A DNA stretch of 64,000 bases from Teredinibacter franksiae. GTDB lineage: Bacteria > Pseudomonadota > Gammaproteobacteria > Pseudomonadales > Cellvibrionaceae. The stretch spans positions 2,058,501 through 2,122,500 of the forward strand of contig NZ_JACJUV010000001.1 in the NCBI RefSeq assembly GCF_014218805.1, read 5' to 3'. The notes beneath the pieces are model-generated. The model did not search any database. It was not told where the DNA came from and worked only from the letters and a program-made list of their open reading frames with translations. Within the stretch, counting starts at the first letter, position 1, and each line of letters starts with the position of its first letter. The position numbers and the translations under genes were made by a program. Shown piece after piece: positions 1-9,601 of this stretch.

Positions 1-576
1 TGCGATATAGAAGCCGGGGATTACCTGCATATTATCAGCAACCGACATCAACCGGTAACCCTCACCAGCTGGCGCAGCAAGCAGCAACGCGGATACATTC
101 ATATTGGGCATTACTGTTTAATTTCACCCGGCGTGCAACTGGCGGCGGCCCAGTCGATAATGATTGGCAACAACTGCATGCTGGCGGCCGAAGTAACCAT
201 TTCTGATTGCGACTGGCACGGTACTTACAATCGCATACGTCCGTTTCGCTGCACCTCACCGGTAACATTGGCAGACAATGTATGGGTGGGCTTACGCACC
301 ATTATTTGTAAGGGTGTGAGCATTGGTGAAAACAGTATTATTGGAGCAGGCTCGGTGGTTACTCATAACATTCCCGCCAATGTTATCGCCGCTGGCAACC
401 CCGCCAAAATTGTTAAACACATAAACCCCAAAAGGCGCATGCTAAAACGGGAATTTCTTTTTCAAAACAGCGGCGACTACTGGCAAACACAGGAAGAACT
501 GGAAAGGGCCTTTAATGCCAACAACCGTTTTTTCTATTGGCTGAAAACATTAATCTGGCCCTCGCAAAAAGACTAA
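1..576 (+). CDS. Hexapeptide-repeat (LbH) acyltransferase, 5' partial
   Basis: The frame is open from the first base of the window, so the gene starts upstream; about 191 C-terminal residues are visible. It shows the repeating hexapeptide pattern of left-handed beta-helix acetyltransferases (IGNNCMLAAEVTISD, then VWVGLRTIICKGVSIGENSIIGAGSVV) and ends in the usual NIPANVIAAGNPAKIVK loop of the WcaF/NodL/maltose O-acetyltransferase type. Such enzymes move an acetyl group from acetyl-CoA to a sugar, often of a surface polysaccharide. About 55 residues follow the helix, with aromatic-rich sequence near the end. The acceptor cannot be told without the upstream neighbours. Confidence 0.8.
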   Translation, partial: CDIEAGDYLHIISNRHQPVTLTSWRSKQQRGYIHIGHYCLISPGVQLAAAQSIMIGNNCMLAAEVTISDCDWHGTYNRIRPFRCTSPVTLADNVWVGLRTIICKGVSIGENSIIGAGSVVTHNIPANVIAAGNPAKIVKHINPKRRMLKREFLFQNSGDYWQTQEELERAFNANNRFFYWLKTLIWPSQKD

Positions 577-641
577 CCGCCCTAACGAAGCCTTTCAGGT
601 AGCTTGAATTAACCGGTATTTTAAGGGGCTCTAAAGAGTTT

Positions 642-1247
642 TTACTGAAAAGCCGATAACTCTTCAGCAACCTCTTTCGCTAACTCTACGGAAAATGCGT
701 TCAGCAAACTGTTTAGGCTTTTTACGTAGGCCTCCACAGATTCATCTGTAGTTTCACCAGACAACTGTATTGTACCCACAGCAATTTCTTTTTTGCCGCC
801 TTGTTCAAACAACATCCAGCGTGCATTAACGCTAACAGTACCACCACGGACACCGGCAAAATCGTCGAACACAATTCTAATTTGATACTCAGGCCGAGCG
901 CGGTTGTCCCAAGGGAAGGCCCACACACTATCCTGCTGCCAATATTCAGAAAGATTACTGGCCAGAACACGCCCCACCGTCGCTTTTAAATTTCCACCCC
1001 AGGCATAAGTACCCGAAACACGTATTTGCTGAGTTTGCGTACGACTAACCACTGCGGGGTGATCGAGGTATTCGGGTAATATAATGGGGCCTATACCGAA
1101 CGACAGCTTGTCGCCAACCAACGGCGTATGGGTTTCCGGCTGCACTTGCGTATACAGGGTGTAGTACTGCGTTTTTGGGCCGCTACTGACGCAGGCGGTT
1201 AACAGCATAAGCAGAATTAAACTGCCGCATAAAGCCTTACTATTCAT
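642..1247 (-). CDS. pqiC: PqiC-type outer-membrane lipoprotein (ABC transport auxiliary)
   Basis: 201 residues with a lipoprotein signal (hydrophobic stretch, then lipobox LLTAC, Cys19). The rest matches the layout of the PqiC/YmbA family, which anchors the PqiB tunnel to the outer membrane. The motif FGIGPIILPEYLDHPAVVSR is characteristic of the family. It is the last gene of a pqiABC operon and overlaps the end of pqiB by 8 bases. The role in lipid transport across the periplasm is known for the E. coli family and inferred here. Confidence 0.85.
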   Translation of the reverse strand: MNSKALCGSLILLMLLTACVSSGPKTQYYTLYTQVQPETHTPLVGDKLSFGIGPIILPEYLDHPAVVSRTQTQQIRVSGTYAWGGNLKATVGRVLASNLSEYWQQDSVWAFPWDNRARPEYQIRIVFDDFAGVRGGTVSVNARWMLFEQGGKKEIAVGTIQLSGETTDESVEAYVKSLNSLLNAFSVELAKEVAEELSAFQ

Positions 1248-2829
1248 CTTTTTCTTTTCCGGAAATCAGGGCGTTAGGGTGGCGGTTAAGTTCATTTACA
1301 AACAGCTCAAGTGCACGTGCAGCATCGCTCATGGATCTTGCCATCTCGGTTAATTCATATTTCAATTCTGAATCCGGCGCTATGGTTTGCTCTAAACTTG
1401 TCATGGCCATCGTCATCTGTGCAAGTGCTGCATTTGCAGAGGCAATGGTGTTATCTAGCTTAACCGCCGTATCGCGCTTTTCGACTTCGGTTAAAATACG
1501 GTTGAGGCTTTCTAGGCTGCCAGCCAGTTCAACACCAATATCGTCAAACGGTATTTTACTGATTTTTGCCAGTACATCCGACGCCTGCTGACCCACCTGG
1601 TCAATGGTGTCGAGTACCGTTGGTATTTCGGAGTAGTTTTCTGCACGCACAAATTCAACCGGCTGCAGATCGTCGATAAACGATAGATCTATAAATTTGG
1701 AGCCGGTAATCAGGCTTGCCGTTTTCATCTGCGCTCGAAGCCCTTGCTGTACCATGCGCTCCATACGGTTATCGACTTCCTCGCGCGAGGGTGATTCGTC
1801 AGGCTGTAGCCGTTCGGGTTCCATCGCAATAAAAACATGCAAACTTTCGTGTACATTTTCGGCGCTAGCCAATTCTACATCCACCACTTCGCCAATTTTT
1901 ATACCCCGAAATTCTACCGGCGCCCCTACTGTTAAACCCCGTACCGTGCCCGAGAATTTTAATCGGTAGTAGTACTTAATATTAAACCGACCTTCCAGCA
2001 CCGATTCTCGATCGGAATATAGGTAGAATCGATGGGCTGCATCGGCTAATTGAACGTTTTCGAAACCGGCAGTATTGTCGAAGGCAACACCACCATTAAT
2101 GAGCGAAGCAAGCGATTCCATACGCGCTTTCATGCCATCAGCATTAATTGAAACGCCAAAGCCACTTACGTTCCAAAAACGGCTTCGTGTCTGCACCATC
2201 TCATCGTAGGGGGAACGAATAAAAAAGTTGATATCAACATGATCCATACTGCCGGAAAGCTTGTAGCCAGTAACCTCTCCCACGCGAATTTGGCGAAAGT
2301 AGATGGGCGAACCAATATCAAGGGAGCCAAGCTCTTCAGCTTGGAGCACGTACTGGGTGCCAGGCTCATCAGATTCAAATACGGGTGGCTCTGTTAGCCC
2401 ACGGAAATTGGTCGTGTGAGCACCTGATGGGCCTGGGTCCATCACAATATATACACCGGAAATTAGCGTTCCGAGGTTAGACACACCGGTTGCGCTGATG
2501 CGCGGGGTAACAATCCAGAATCGCGAGTTCTCGCTCAGGTGCGGCGCAATATCGCGCTCCAGCTCAGCACTTACTACCACATGCTTAAGGTCACTGGATA
2601 ACTTAACGGTTTGCACTAGACCAATTTTGACCTCGTTAAGTTTTATTTGGGTTTGGCCAGCGATAATATCGGTGCCATTATCAAAGGTTATTTCAATAAC
2701 AGTGCCGCGCTCCATACGTGCCTGAACCGCAAGCCAAAGCGCAATAAGTAACGCCACCGCTGGAACTATCCATACTGGTGATATTCCCGTTACTTCTTTT
2801 GTAGTGGCTTTGTTAAGGACTCTATTCAT
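1240..2829 (-). CDS. pqiB: PqiB, MCE-domain intermembrane transport protein
   Basis: 529 residues, close to E. coli PqiB. One N-terminal membrane helix (about residues 19-38) is followed by three MCE domains starting near residues 42, 157 and 285; the third contains the typical LTVGAPVEFRGIKIGEVVDV block. A long helical C-terminal region (about 400-520) would form the needle. PqiB hexamers make a periplasmic tunnel for lipids. The start overlaps the 3' end of pqiA by 8 bases and the end overlaps pqiC, showing tight translational coupling. Confidence 0.92.
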   Translation of the reverse strand: MNRVLNKATTKEVTGISPVWIVPAVALLIALWLAVQARMERGTVIEITFDNGTDIIAGQTQIKLNEVKIGLVQTVKLSSDLKHVVVSAELERDIAPHLSENSRFWIVTPRISATGVSNLGTLISGVYIVMDPGPSGAHTTNFRGLTEPPVFESDEPGTQYVLQAEELGSLDIGSPIYFRQIRVGEVTGYKLSGSMDHVDINFFIRSPYDEMVQTRSRFWNVSGFGVSINADGMKARMESLASLINGGVAFDNTAGFENVQLADAAHRFYLYSDRESVLEGRFNIKYYYRLKFSGTVRGLTVGAPVEFRGIKIGEVVDVELASAENVHESLHVFIAMEPERLQPDESPSREEVDNRMERMVQQGLRAQMKTASLITGSKFIDLSFIDDLQPVEFVRAENYSEIPTVLDTIDQVGQQASDVLAKISKIPFDDIGVELAGSLESLNRILTEVEKRDTAVKLDNTIASANAALAQMTMAMTSLEQTIAPDSELKYELTEMARSMSDAARALELFVNELNRHPNALISGKEKDE

Positions 2830-4093
2830 CCAACATATCCCAGATTAGTCGCGGATCAAACGTTTCTGCGGCGACCATAGTAAGAATAACAACAGCACCG
2901 AAAGCGATGAGCGCGCCCTCTGGTTCCACTGTATATATAAATCCAAATTGCACCAGCGACACCAACAGGGTGACGACGAATACATCCACCATAGACCAGC
3001 GCCCAATGAGTTCGGTTAAGCGATAAAGCACTGCTCTGTGCCTGGCGCCACGACGCAGGCCGGTTTTAACCGACCAGATAAGATAAATCAGTATAACCAG
3101 TTTGGTTATGGGCACAACGATACTCGCCACAAACACCACCACCGCGACGCCCCATAAGCCTTCTTTTAGCAATTCAATAACACCGGAAAAAATGGTGTCG
3201 GAATACACTTCGCCAAGCGTCGAGTAGGTCATTATCGGCAAAATATTGGCTGGTACATACAGCACCACAGAAGCCGCAACCAGGGCTGTGGTTTTTTGTA
3301 AACTTTTCGGTATACGTCGGTGAATATCCGAACCACAGCGCGGGCACACATGGCTATTATCGACAATGGACTCTCCCACCATTGCCCGGCAAGTACGGCA
3401 ATCGTAAACATATTCATTTTCGAAAGCGGAAAAATAATTATTGGTATTTATCCAATTCCATAGGCGACGACGGTTAAGCTTTACATACGCCAGCAATAAA
3501 ACCCCCACCAGCGCAAAAAATGCGTAAGCCCCCACCTCCAAATGAACAATCGCCATGTCGGCCAACTTAACCGATGCCACCACCACACTGAGCATGAATA
3601 TTTCCAGCATACTCCAATTCTGCGCGCGAATAAGCCACCGCAAAATAATGGTGTGCCCCGGCAACCGACGATTGTAGGTGTAAGGAATAAGTAGATATAG
3701 GAATGAAAATATTTCAACCAAGGGAAATAGAAATATGGTTGTGACAACCATACCGGCCAATATCCACTGATTGCGTTCAACCAGCGCAAAAAAACCGTCG
3801 AGTATCGTGGCCGTTTGGCTTTGCCCAGCCACTTCAAGCGTAATAAACGGCAGCGTATTGCTCAGTACAAACAAAATCATAGCCGTAACCGCCAGCGCCG
3901 CCGCCAACTCCAGCCGCCGCGCTTGCCCGCTATGCAATATGGCATTGCATTTGTAGCACACCATTTCGTTGTCCGATGAAATCGAGACAACTTTTTGTAA
4001 TTCACCACAGTCGTGACACAGCAGCCAGTCGCGATGCTCAGCGTGAGGCTGAACAACGTTTTCGTGATTATGTATGGAAGTGTGATCTGACAT
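2822..4093 (-). CDS. pqiA: PqiA, inner-membrane protein with two zinc-ribbon motifs
   Basis: 423 residues. There are two repeats of a zinc ribbon followed by about four membrane helices. The first ribbon has Cys26, Cys29, Cys46 and Cys49 (CHDCG and CYKC); the second, near residues 230-256, reads CRTC and CPRCG. This is the PqiA/YebS family layout, the inner-membrane partner of PqiB. It is the first gene of pqiABC and lies 15 bases downstream of ubiI on the same strand, so read-through from the ubi operon is possible. In E. coli the operon responds to paraquat through SoxRS; no such site was identified here. Confidence 0.92.
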   Translation of the reverse strand: MSDHTSIHNHENVVQPHAEHRDWLLCHDCGELQKVVSISSDNEMVCYKCNAILHSGQARRLELAAALAVTAMILFVLSNTLPFITLEVAGQSQTATILDGFFALVERNQWILAGMVVTTIFLFPLVEIFSFLYLLIPYTYNRRLPGHTIILRWLIRAQNWSMLEIFMLSVVVASVKLADMAIVHLEVGAYAFFALVGVLLLAYVKLNRRRLWNWINTNNYFSAFENEYVYDCRTCRAMVGESIVDNSHVCPRCGSDIHRRIPKSLQKTTALVAASVVLYVPANILPIMTYSTLGEVYSDTIFSGVIELLKEGLWGVAVVVFVASIVVPITKLVILIYLIWSVKTGLRRGARHRAVLYRLTELIGRWSMVDVFVVTLLVSLVQFGFIYTVEPEGALIAFGAVVILTMVAAETFDPRLIWDMLDE

Positions 4094-4108
4094 CTTTTGG
4101 TTCTGGGT

Positions 4109-5371
4109 CTATCCCGCAGCGATTTGCGCCAATTGTTTTTTCAAAAAAAACTGATTATTCACTAATGACATGCCGCTGTTACGTGCCCAGCGCACAAAAG
4201 GGTCATCGGCTGCAAACAATTGCTTAAAACTTTCCATAGAGGCCATCGCCAGCAGGTTCTGCGTTTTACGGTTGCGCTGATAGCGCCGCAAAATGGAACC
4301 GTCAACAAGCGGAATGTCGCGCTGACACGCACGCGAGACTTCTTCTGCCAGCGCCTGAACATCGTAAAAACCGAGATTCACCCCCTGGCCAGCTAATGGA
4401 TGAATGCTATGCGCGGCATCACCCACAAGCGCAAACCCCGAGCCGATGTAGTCCACCGCATGGCGCTGACGAAGAGGTATGGCAAAGCGCTCGGCACTCT
4501 GCTCCACAGCCCCAAGGCGATATTCAAACGCCTGGCCCAGGCGATGACAAAATGCAGGCGTATCGAGCGCCATCAACTCTTCGGCCAAATCACTTTGGGC
4601 CGACCACACCAATGAACAAAAATGGCGGCTACCGCTATCGGCGCTTGCACTTGCACTTGCACTCGGCTGTAGGGGCAGCAAAGCAATGGGGCCGCGCTGC
4701 GTAAATCGCTGCCAACAGGTGTGCTGATGCGAGCGCTCGCAGCGCACGGTGGTTACAATAGCGGTATGGTGGTAATCCCACTCGCGGGTTTTCAGGCCCA
4801 CCATTTCACGCATTTGCGAGCGAGCACCATCGGCGGCCACCACCAGCGACGCATGTAATTCTCGGGTGCACTCTTTATCGGTGTCCTGCAGATTATCGGT
4901 GCCCTGCAGAGTTAACTTCCCCGGCAGCGTACTATTGTCGAAACCGACAACGCGGTAATCGTCTAGCAGCGTGACCGATGGCAGGCTTTCTAATCGATTG
5001 CGCAAGCAGCGCACGACTGCGCTGTTTTCGATAATGTGCCCCAGACAAGGCTGGTGAACGTCTTCAGCATAAAACTGAATGTTGCCGGTACCCTCGGCAT
5101 CCCAGATGTCCATGGCTGTGTAAGCACAGGCACGTACTTGCACTATATCCTGCCAAACACCCAAACTTTGCAGCAGTGCCGCCGACTTTTGCGAAAGCGC
5201 CACAACACGCGGGTCGAAGTTATCACCCGTGAATAACGGTGGCTGAGGGCCAGCCTCCACGAGGGCAATACGCAAGCCGCTAGTCGCTTCTTGAGAAGCA
5301 AGCTTCGCGGCTAAAGCAGCGCCCACCATGCCGCCGCCAACAATAACAATATCGTATTCCACGCTCATCAA
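4109..5371 (-). CDS. ubiI: UbiI-type FAD-dependent ubiquinone-biosynthesis hydroxylase
   Basis: 420 residues of the UbiH/UbiI/UbiF monooxygenase family. It shows the FAD Rossmann motif IVGGGMVGAALA at the N-terminus, a mid-protein DG motif (VVAADGARSQMR) and the FAD-ribityl motif GDAAHSIHPLAGQGVNLG near residue 315. It is called UbiI (formerly VisC, C5 hydroxylation of the ring) from gene order: pepP-ubiH-ubiI is the E. coli order. Its ATG overlaps the ubiH stop by 4 bases. Other ring positions cannot be excluded from sequence alone. Confidence 0.85.
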   Translation of the reverse strand: MMSVEYDIVIVGGGMVGAALAAKLASQEATSGLRIALVEAGPQPPLFTGDNFDPRVVALSQKSAALLQSLGVWQDIVQVRACAYTAMDIWDAEGTGNIQFYAEDVHQPCLGHIIENSAVVRCLRNRLESLPSVTLLDDYRVVGFDNSTLPGKLTLQGTDNLQDTDKECTRELHASLVVAADGARSQMREMVGLKTREWDYHHTAIVTTVRCERSHQHTCWQRFTQRGPIALLPLQPSASASASADSGSRHFCSLVWSAQSDLAEELMALDTPAFCHRLGQAFEYRLGAVEQSAERFAIPLRQRHAVDYIGSGFALVGDAAHSIHPLAGQGVNLGFYDVQALAEEVSRACQRDIPLVDGSILRRYQRNRKTQNLLAMASMESFKQLFAADDPFVRWARNSGMSLVNNQFFLKKQLAQIAAG

Positions 5372-6666
5372 TTGTAGGTTCCTAAAGCGGACCAGTTTAC
5401 TTTTGCTCTAGGCAAGCTTTGCCCCATCATCTGCGCAAAAAATTCACCTTTAAGCGTGTCCGACAACCCCAACCCCAAAAGACTAAGGTTTCGGCCCAGC
5501 TTTACCCCTATATTGGGGTGAGTGAATACGCGAATAAACGCATGACTAATGGACGCCGTTGCCTGCTGATCCAAAGCCTGTAATTTAAGGTAGCGCTGCA
5601 ACACCGTTAAATCGCCGAGCGGCTGATTGTTTTGCACGGCTTGGGACAATACGGCAGCCAATTGCGCGCAATCACGAATGGCGAGGTTAAAACCCTGACC
5701 TGCAACCGGGTGGAGAAAATGCGCGGCATTTCCAATGAGTACAATAGAAGAACGTACCTGCTCTTTGGCAAAGACCATTTTCAGCGGGTAGCTATGGCGC
5801 TCACCTACCCGTGTGCAGTTACCCAGCCGAAAACCAAATGCATGGTGAAGTTGCTGAATAAAGTGCTGATCAGTGCAGCTCTGAATTTCGGCCAGCGATT
5901 TGGATGCCTGGGTCCAAACCAGTGCTGCGCGACGACTACCACCAGCGCTAACCGCTGCCTCAGGCGGAAGCGGCAATACAGCCAAAGGGCCAGCCTCGGT
6001 AAACCGCTCAAACGCTTGCCCATTATGGGGCAGCTCAAATTCAAGATTAGCAATGACCGCCACCTGCTGATAATCGTGGCTCTCTACACCTATCCCCAAC
6101 TGGCTGCGCAGCGGCGACGCCATGCCATCACCAATAATCACTAACTGTACATTGAGCGATTTGCGCTCGCCCTCGCACTCAAATTGCAGCTCCGCACCCA
6201 ACACCTTAGGGCGAATCGCGGTAACACAGGCTGGCGCAATTACGGTGATATTGTCGCAGCGCAATACCGCCTGACTTAAATAATAACCAAAACAGCGATT
6301 TTCAATAACATAGCCCAGCGGCTTGCCATGGTTATCGCTGTCGCAATAATCCGTTGCGCCGACATGCCCACGATCACTTACATGCACGCGCTTTATTGGC
6401 TGTGCTCTTTGGGCAAGCGGCGACCACACATTCATTAGCTGCAGCAGCTCTGCCGTTGCCGCCGAAAGCGCCGTAGAGCGTGCATCGAAACTTGGCTGCA
6501 ATAAAGCGGCTTCGTCGGCGGCAAATGCGAGGCTTTCAAATAGCACTATGCGTGCACCGGGCAGCTCGCCCGCCAGTAATAACGCTTGCGACAGGCCAAC
6601 CATACCGCCACCAACGATAGCGATATCGGCATTTTCGATTACTGCCTCACGGCCATACATGCTCAT
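5368..6666 (-). CDS. ubiH: UbiH-type 2-octaprenyl-6-methoxyphenol hydroxylase
   Basis: 432 residues, the same FAD monooxygenase family as the downstream gene. Motifs are AIVGGGMVGLSQALL near residue 16, IIGDGMASPLRSQLG in the middle and LIGNAAHFLHPVAGQGFNLA near residue 325. The Asn in GNAAH, where most relatives have GDAAH, is also typical of UbiH (E. coli has GNAAQ), which supports the assignment over UbiI or UbiF. The gene lies 7 bases downstream of pepP and overlaps ubiI by 4 bases. A membrane-associated complex role in ubiquinone synthesis is inferred from the family. Confidence 0.88.
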   Translation of the reverse strand: MSMYGREAVIENADIAIVGGGMVGLSQALLLAGELPGARIVLFESLAFAADEAALLQPSFDARSTALSAATAELLQLMNVWSPLAQRAQPIKRVHVSDRGHVGATDYCDSDNHGKPLGYVIENRCFGYYLSQAVLRCDNITVIAPACVTAIRPKVLGAELQFECEGERKSLNVQLVIIGDGMASPLRSQLGIGVESHDYQQVAVIANLEFELPHNGQAFERFTEAGPLAVLPLPPEAAVSAGGSRRAALVWTQASKSLAEIQSCTDQHFIQQLHHAFGFRLGNCTRVGERHSYPLKMVFAKEQVRSSIVLIGNAAHFLHPVAGQGFNLAIRDCAQLAAVLSQAVQNNQPLGDLTVLQRYLKLQALDQQATASISHAFIRVFTHPNIGVKLGRNLSLLGLGLSDTLKGEFFAQMMGQSLPRAKVNWSALGTYN

Positions 6667-6673
6667 AAAACCT

Positions 6674-8005
6674 CTATGCCCGCGCTTTTTTTCGCCCGGC
6701 CATTAATTTTTCGATATCGGCAACAGTCTTGGGCGCGCCGTCGCTCAGCACCCGGCACCCGTCTTTAGTGATCAGCACATCATCTTCTATACGCACACCA
6801 ATACCGCGCCATTTGGCGTCGACTTTTTTGTTATCGACGGCAACGTATATACCGGGCTCCACGGTCATCACCATACCGGGCTCCAATACTCGCCACTCGC
6901 TGCCAACTTTGTAATCACCCACATCGTGAACATCCATACCCAACCAATGACCAATACGGTGCATGTAAAAATCTTTGTAAGCTTCTTTTATAATATTTTT
7001 TTCAACCTTGCCTTTCAGTAGGCCAAGATCAATCAAACCCTCAACAATAGTGCGCACCGAGGCATCGTGCGGCTCGTTCCAGTGATTGCCGGGCACAATT
7101 TTACTAATAGCGGCAGCCTGCGCTTTCAGTACGAGATTATAAATGGCTTTTTGCTCACGATTAAATTTGCCGTTTACCGGAAAGGTGCGGGTAATATCTG
7201 ATGCGTAGTATTCGTATTCACACCCGGCATCAATCAGCACGAGGTCACCGGATTTAAGTTTTTGGTCGTTTTCGACATAGTGCAAGATACAGGCATTCTT
7301 GCCGCCACCCACAATGCTGTTATAGGCCGAGCGGCGGCCGCCCTCGAGTGCGCACGCATATTGTATTTCGGCCTCAAGTTCGTACTCATACCGCCCAGGC
7401 GCGCAGGTTTTCATAGCCTTGCAATGGGCGCGCGCCGATATTTTAGCGGCCGCCTCCATTAACCGCACTTCGGCGGCACTTTTGTAGAGGCGCATATCGT
7501 GAAGAAAGTGATCGAGGTCTAAAAACTCGCCGGGCGGAGTAGCGCCGGCACGCACCTTGGCGCGAATGAGATTAACCCACTCCATAACATGGCGATCAAA
7601 ATCGGCATCTCTGCCCATGGCGTAATACATTCGCTCACGGCCTTCGATTAAGCCGGGCAAAATATCGTCAATATCATCAATGGGAAAGGCATCATCCGCG
7701 GAATAGTCTTTGCAAGCGCCCTCGGGGCCTGCACGATAACCGTCCCAAATTTCTTTATGTCGGTTTTTTTCGCGGCAGAATAAAACAAACTCCCCGTGCT
7801 CCCGCTCCGGTAACAAAACCAGTACAGCACCAGGCTCGGAAAAACCCGTTAGGTAGTAGAAGTCGCTGTCTTGCCGAAACGGATAGTCGGTATCACGACT
7901 GCGAATTTTTTCTTTAGCGGAAGGAAGAATCGCAATACTGTTGGGCTCCATCATCGCCATTAAGGCTTTTCGGCGCCGGGCAAATTCCTGTTTGGTAATA
8001 CTCAT
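6674..8005 (-). CDS. pepP: Xaa-Pro aminopeptidase (aminopeptidase P)
   Basis: 443 residues, similar in length to E. coli PepP. It removes N-terminal residues that precede proline. The dinuclear metal ligands are all visible: Asp259 and Asp270 (LIDAGCEYEYYASDITRTF), His354 (HRIGHWLGMDVHD), Glu384 (VEPGIYV) and Glu408 (GVRIEDD). The N-terminal creatinase-like domain spans about residues 1-175. It lies 17 bases after the UPF0149 gene and 7 bases before ubiH, the conserved arrangement in gammaproteobacteria. Confidence 0.95.
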   Translation of the reverse strand: MSITKQEFARRRKALMAMMEPNSIAILPSAKEKIRSRDTDYPFRQDSDFYYLTGFSEPGAVLVLLPEREHGEFVLFCREKNRHKEIWDGYRAGPEGACKDYSADDAFPIDDIDDILPGLIEGRERMYYAMGRDADFDRHVMEWVNLIRAKVRAGATPPGEFLDLDHFLHDMRLYKSAAEVRLMEAAAKISARAHCKAMKTCAPGRYEYELEAEIQYACALEGGRRSAYNSIVGGGKNACILHYVENDQKLKSGDLVLIDAGCEYEYYASDITRTFPVNGKFNREQKAIYNLVLKAQAAAISKIVPGNHWNEPHDASVRTIVEGLIDLGLLKGKVEKNIIKEAYKDFYMHRIGHWLGMDVHDVGDYKVGSEWRVLEPGMVMTVEPGIYVAVDNKKVDAKWRGIGVRIEDDVLITKDGCRVLSDGAPKTVADIEKLMAGRKKARA

Positions 8006-8022
8006 AGTGTGCTATTTCATCG

Positions 8023-8655
8023 CTAGTGAAGCTTATCGTTATTGTTCTGACCGGTTTTAAGCAGGTCGGCAACCGTTGCCGGTTCAGACTTGCTCGCCTT
8101 AGCGCCTGTCAATTCAGTATAAACTGTTAGCACCGCGACTTTTACGTACTCCACCAATTCGGTCCAGTACACCTCGTTCTCTTCGGCGTCCATGTCACCT
8201 TCAGCACCAACATCAGCCTGGGTAATATGCGCCATATCGCGCAGGGCGTCGGCCACCTCATCGGGTAATTTGTCGCCTTCGCCCAGACCGGCTTTACCAA
8301 TAGCCTGACCTAAACCATGGAGATAACCCTCGCACCAGCCACTGAGTTCACGTGCACGGTGATCCATACTCGCATGATCGTCTGGCAGTAACGGCTGAAA
8401 GACATACTCATCATCCTTCAGCAGCCGGCCAGAGTGTTCCAGCAGCAACAAGAACAGCGCCTGGTGCTCTTCATTAGGTGTAATATAATCTAGCTCAAGA
8501 TACTCCAGCGCTATTTCTTGCCATTGCGCCGCGGTCAAATCCTCACCCGCACTCAAGCGACCGCAGAGCAGACCCTGTAACTCGGCAGCAGAATTAACGC
8601 TGCCCATATTCATTAACTGATCGTTAATAAAATGAAATTCGAATAAACCACTCAT
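8023..8655 (-). CDS. UPF0149 (YgfB/YecA family) protein
   Basis: 210 residues. The family signature is present: an all-helical domain with LLCGRLSAG near residue 30 and SGWCEGYLHGLGQA near residue 105. E. coli YgfB is the homologue and is encoded in the same place, upstream of pepP and facing zapA. In P. aeruginosa a YgfB protein has been tied to antibiotic-response regulation, but the biochemical role is not settled. It is the first gene of the minus-strand pepP-ubi operon, divergent from the ZapB-like gene. Confidence 0.88.
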   Translation of the reverse strand: MSGLFEFHFINDQLMNMGSVNSAAELQGLLCGRLSAGEDLTAAQWQEIALEYLELDYITPNEEHQALFLLLLEHSGRLLKDDEYVFQPLLPDDHASMDHRARELSGWCEGYLHGLGQAIGKAGLGEGDKLPDEVADALRDMAHITQADVGAEGDMDAEENEVYWTELVEYVKVAVLTVYTELTGAKASKSEPATVADLLKTGQNNNDKLH

Positions 8656-8767
8656 AAATACCTCTGTGACAGACCACGGTTAAGCTCTGTAACCGTGAAG
8701 AAAGCACTATACTTTTACTGAATTGCGATTAACATGTAGCCCAGACATTATAAGCACATTTGCACGT

Positions 8768-8977
8768 ATGACCGACCGATTACTCAGTGAAGTCGAAGCT
8801 AGGCTAGATGACCTCATCAGCCTGTGCGATCGCCTTGAACAGGAAAACGCCACCCTTCGCGCCAAAGAAACTAACTGGCAACAAGAGCGCACCCGCTTAA
8901 CCGAAAAAAATGAGTTAGCCCGTAACCGGGTAGAAACCATGATTAACCGGTTAAAAAATATCGAAGCCGAATCCTGA
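8768..8977 (+). CDS. Small ZapB-like coiled-coil protein (TIGR02449 type)
   Basis: 69 residues from the ATG at 8768. An in-frame ATG 45 bases upstream would add a 15-residue tail that does not look helical, so the shorter form is preferred. Almost the whole chain is one predicted coiled coil with heptads (LLSEVEARLDDLISLCDRL). It sits directly upstream of zapA, as in Pseudomonas relatives, which suggests a cell-division accessory role. That function is inferred from neighbourhood and shape only. Confidence 0.8.
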   Translation: MTDRLLSEVEARLDDLISLCDRLEQENATLRAKETNWQQERTRLTEKNELARNRVETMINRLKNIEAES

Positions 8978-9011
8978 TGGCAGCGACTGAAATAAGGAAC
9001 CCGCAGCGGCC

Positions 9012-9314
9012 ATGAGCGACCAACAGCGCGTTAACGTTAGCATTCTCGATAAAGATTATCAGGTGGCCTGCCCACCCAGTGAACGAGAGTCCCTGCATCA
9101 CGCCGCCGAAGAACTGGATGAACGTATGCGCGTCATTCGCGGCAGTGGCAATGTAGTTGGCCTTGAACGCATTGCGGTTATGACGGCACTCAACCTGTGC
9201 TACGAATTACAGCAAGCGACAAAAAGCCCACAGCAATCCTCCCCCGAGAACGCTGTGGCACTAGAACGTATAGCCACCAAACTTGCCCGCGCACTAGACA
9301 AACCAAGCACCTAG
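9012..9314 (+). CDS. zapA: ZapA, FtsZ-ring associated protein
   Basis: 100 residues, typical ZapA length. The N-terminal beta-rich part (VNVSILDKDYQVACPPSE) and the AAEELDERMR helix are diagnostic, followed by a C-terminal coiled coil used for tetramer formation. ZapA bundles FtsZ filaments at midcell. It lies 34 bases after the ZapB-like gene and immediately before 6S RNA and fau, the standard gammaproteobacterial order. Confidence 0.93.
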   Translation: MSDQQRVNVSILDKDYQVACPPSERESLHHAAEELDERMRVIRGSGNVVGLERIAVMTALNLCYELQQATKSPQQSSPENAVALERIATKLARALDKPST

Positions 9315-9382
9315 TAAGCCTCAATTTCTCCAGTGCCCAAACTCTATACTTGTCAAGACTGTTTCCTTGGCCGCGCAATGGC

Positions 9383-9388
9383 TATACT
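9383..9388 (+). promoter_or_regulatory. Candidate -10 box of 6S RNA
   Basis: TATACT lies 4-5 bases before the expected 5' end of 6S RNA. No convincing -35 hexamer is found at 16-18 bases spacing; a TTTCCT at 9362-9367 is the nearest. The call rests on position. Confidence 0.45.
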
Positions 9389-9392
9389 TAAC

Positions 9393-9569
9393 ATTCCTGG
9401 GGTGCTCGCCAGTTGGCTAATTCCCTGAGCCGATAAATTTTTTTCAGGAGGCTACTCGTTTGTGCTGTGCGCATGTCCGCTTGTCGGAAAGCCTGACGCA
9501 TGACAGTTCCCTCCCCCTTGAACTGTCGGGTTCAAGGTAAGGTTGACAGCGGCATTCCCGGGAATCTTT
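9393..9569 (+). ncRNA. ssrS: 6S RNA
   Basis: The zapA-fau intergenic space contains hallmarks of 6S RNA: the conserved CCCTGAGCCGATA segment near 9424, a CCTTGAAC...GGGTTCAAGG block near 9516-9538 as in E. coli 6S RNA, and complementary ends (ATTCCTGGG near 9393, CCCGGGAAT ending near 9565) that close the long hairpin. 6S RNA mimics an open promoter and sequesters sigma70 polymerase in stationary phase. Ends are estimated from the closing stem and are good to about five bases. Confidence 0.92.
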
Positions 9570-9601
9570 CCTATCTCATCGCCACGCACGGCATTTAGCA
9601 C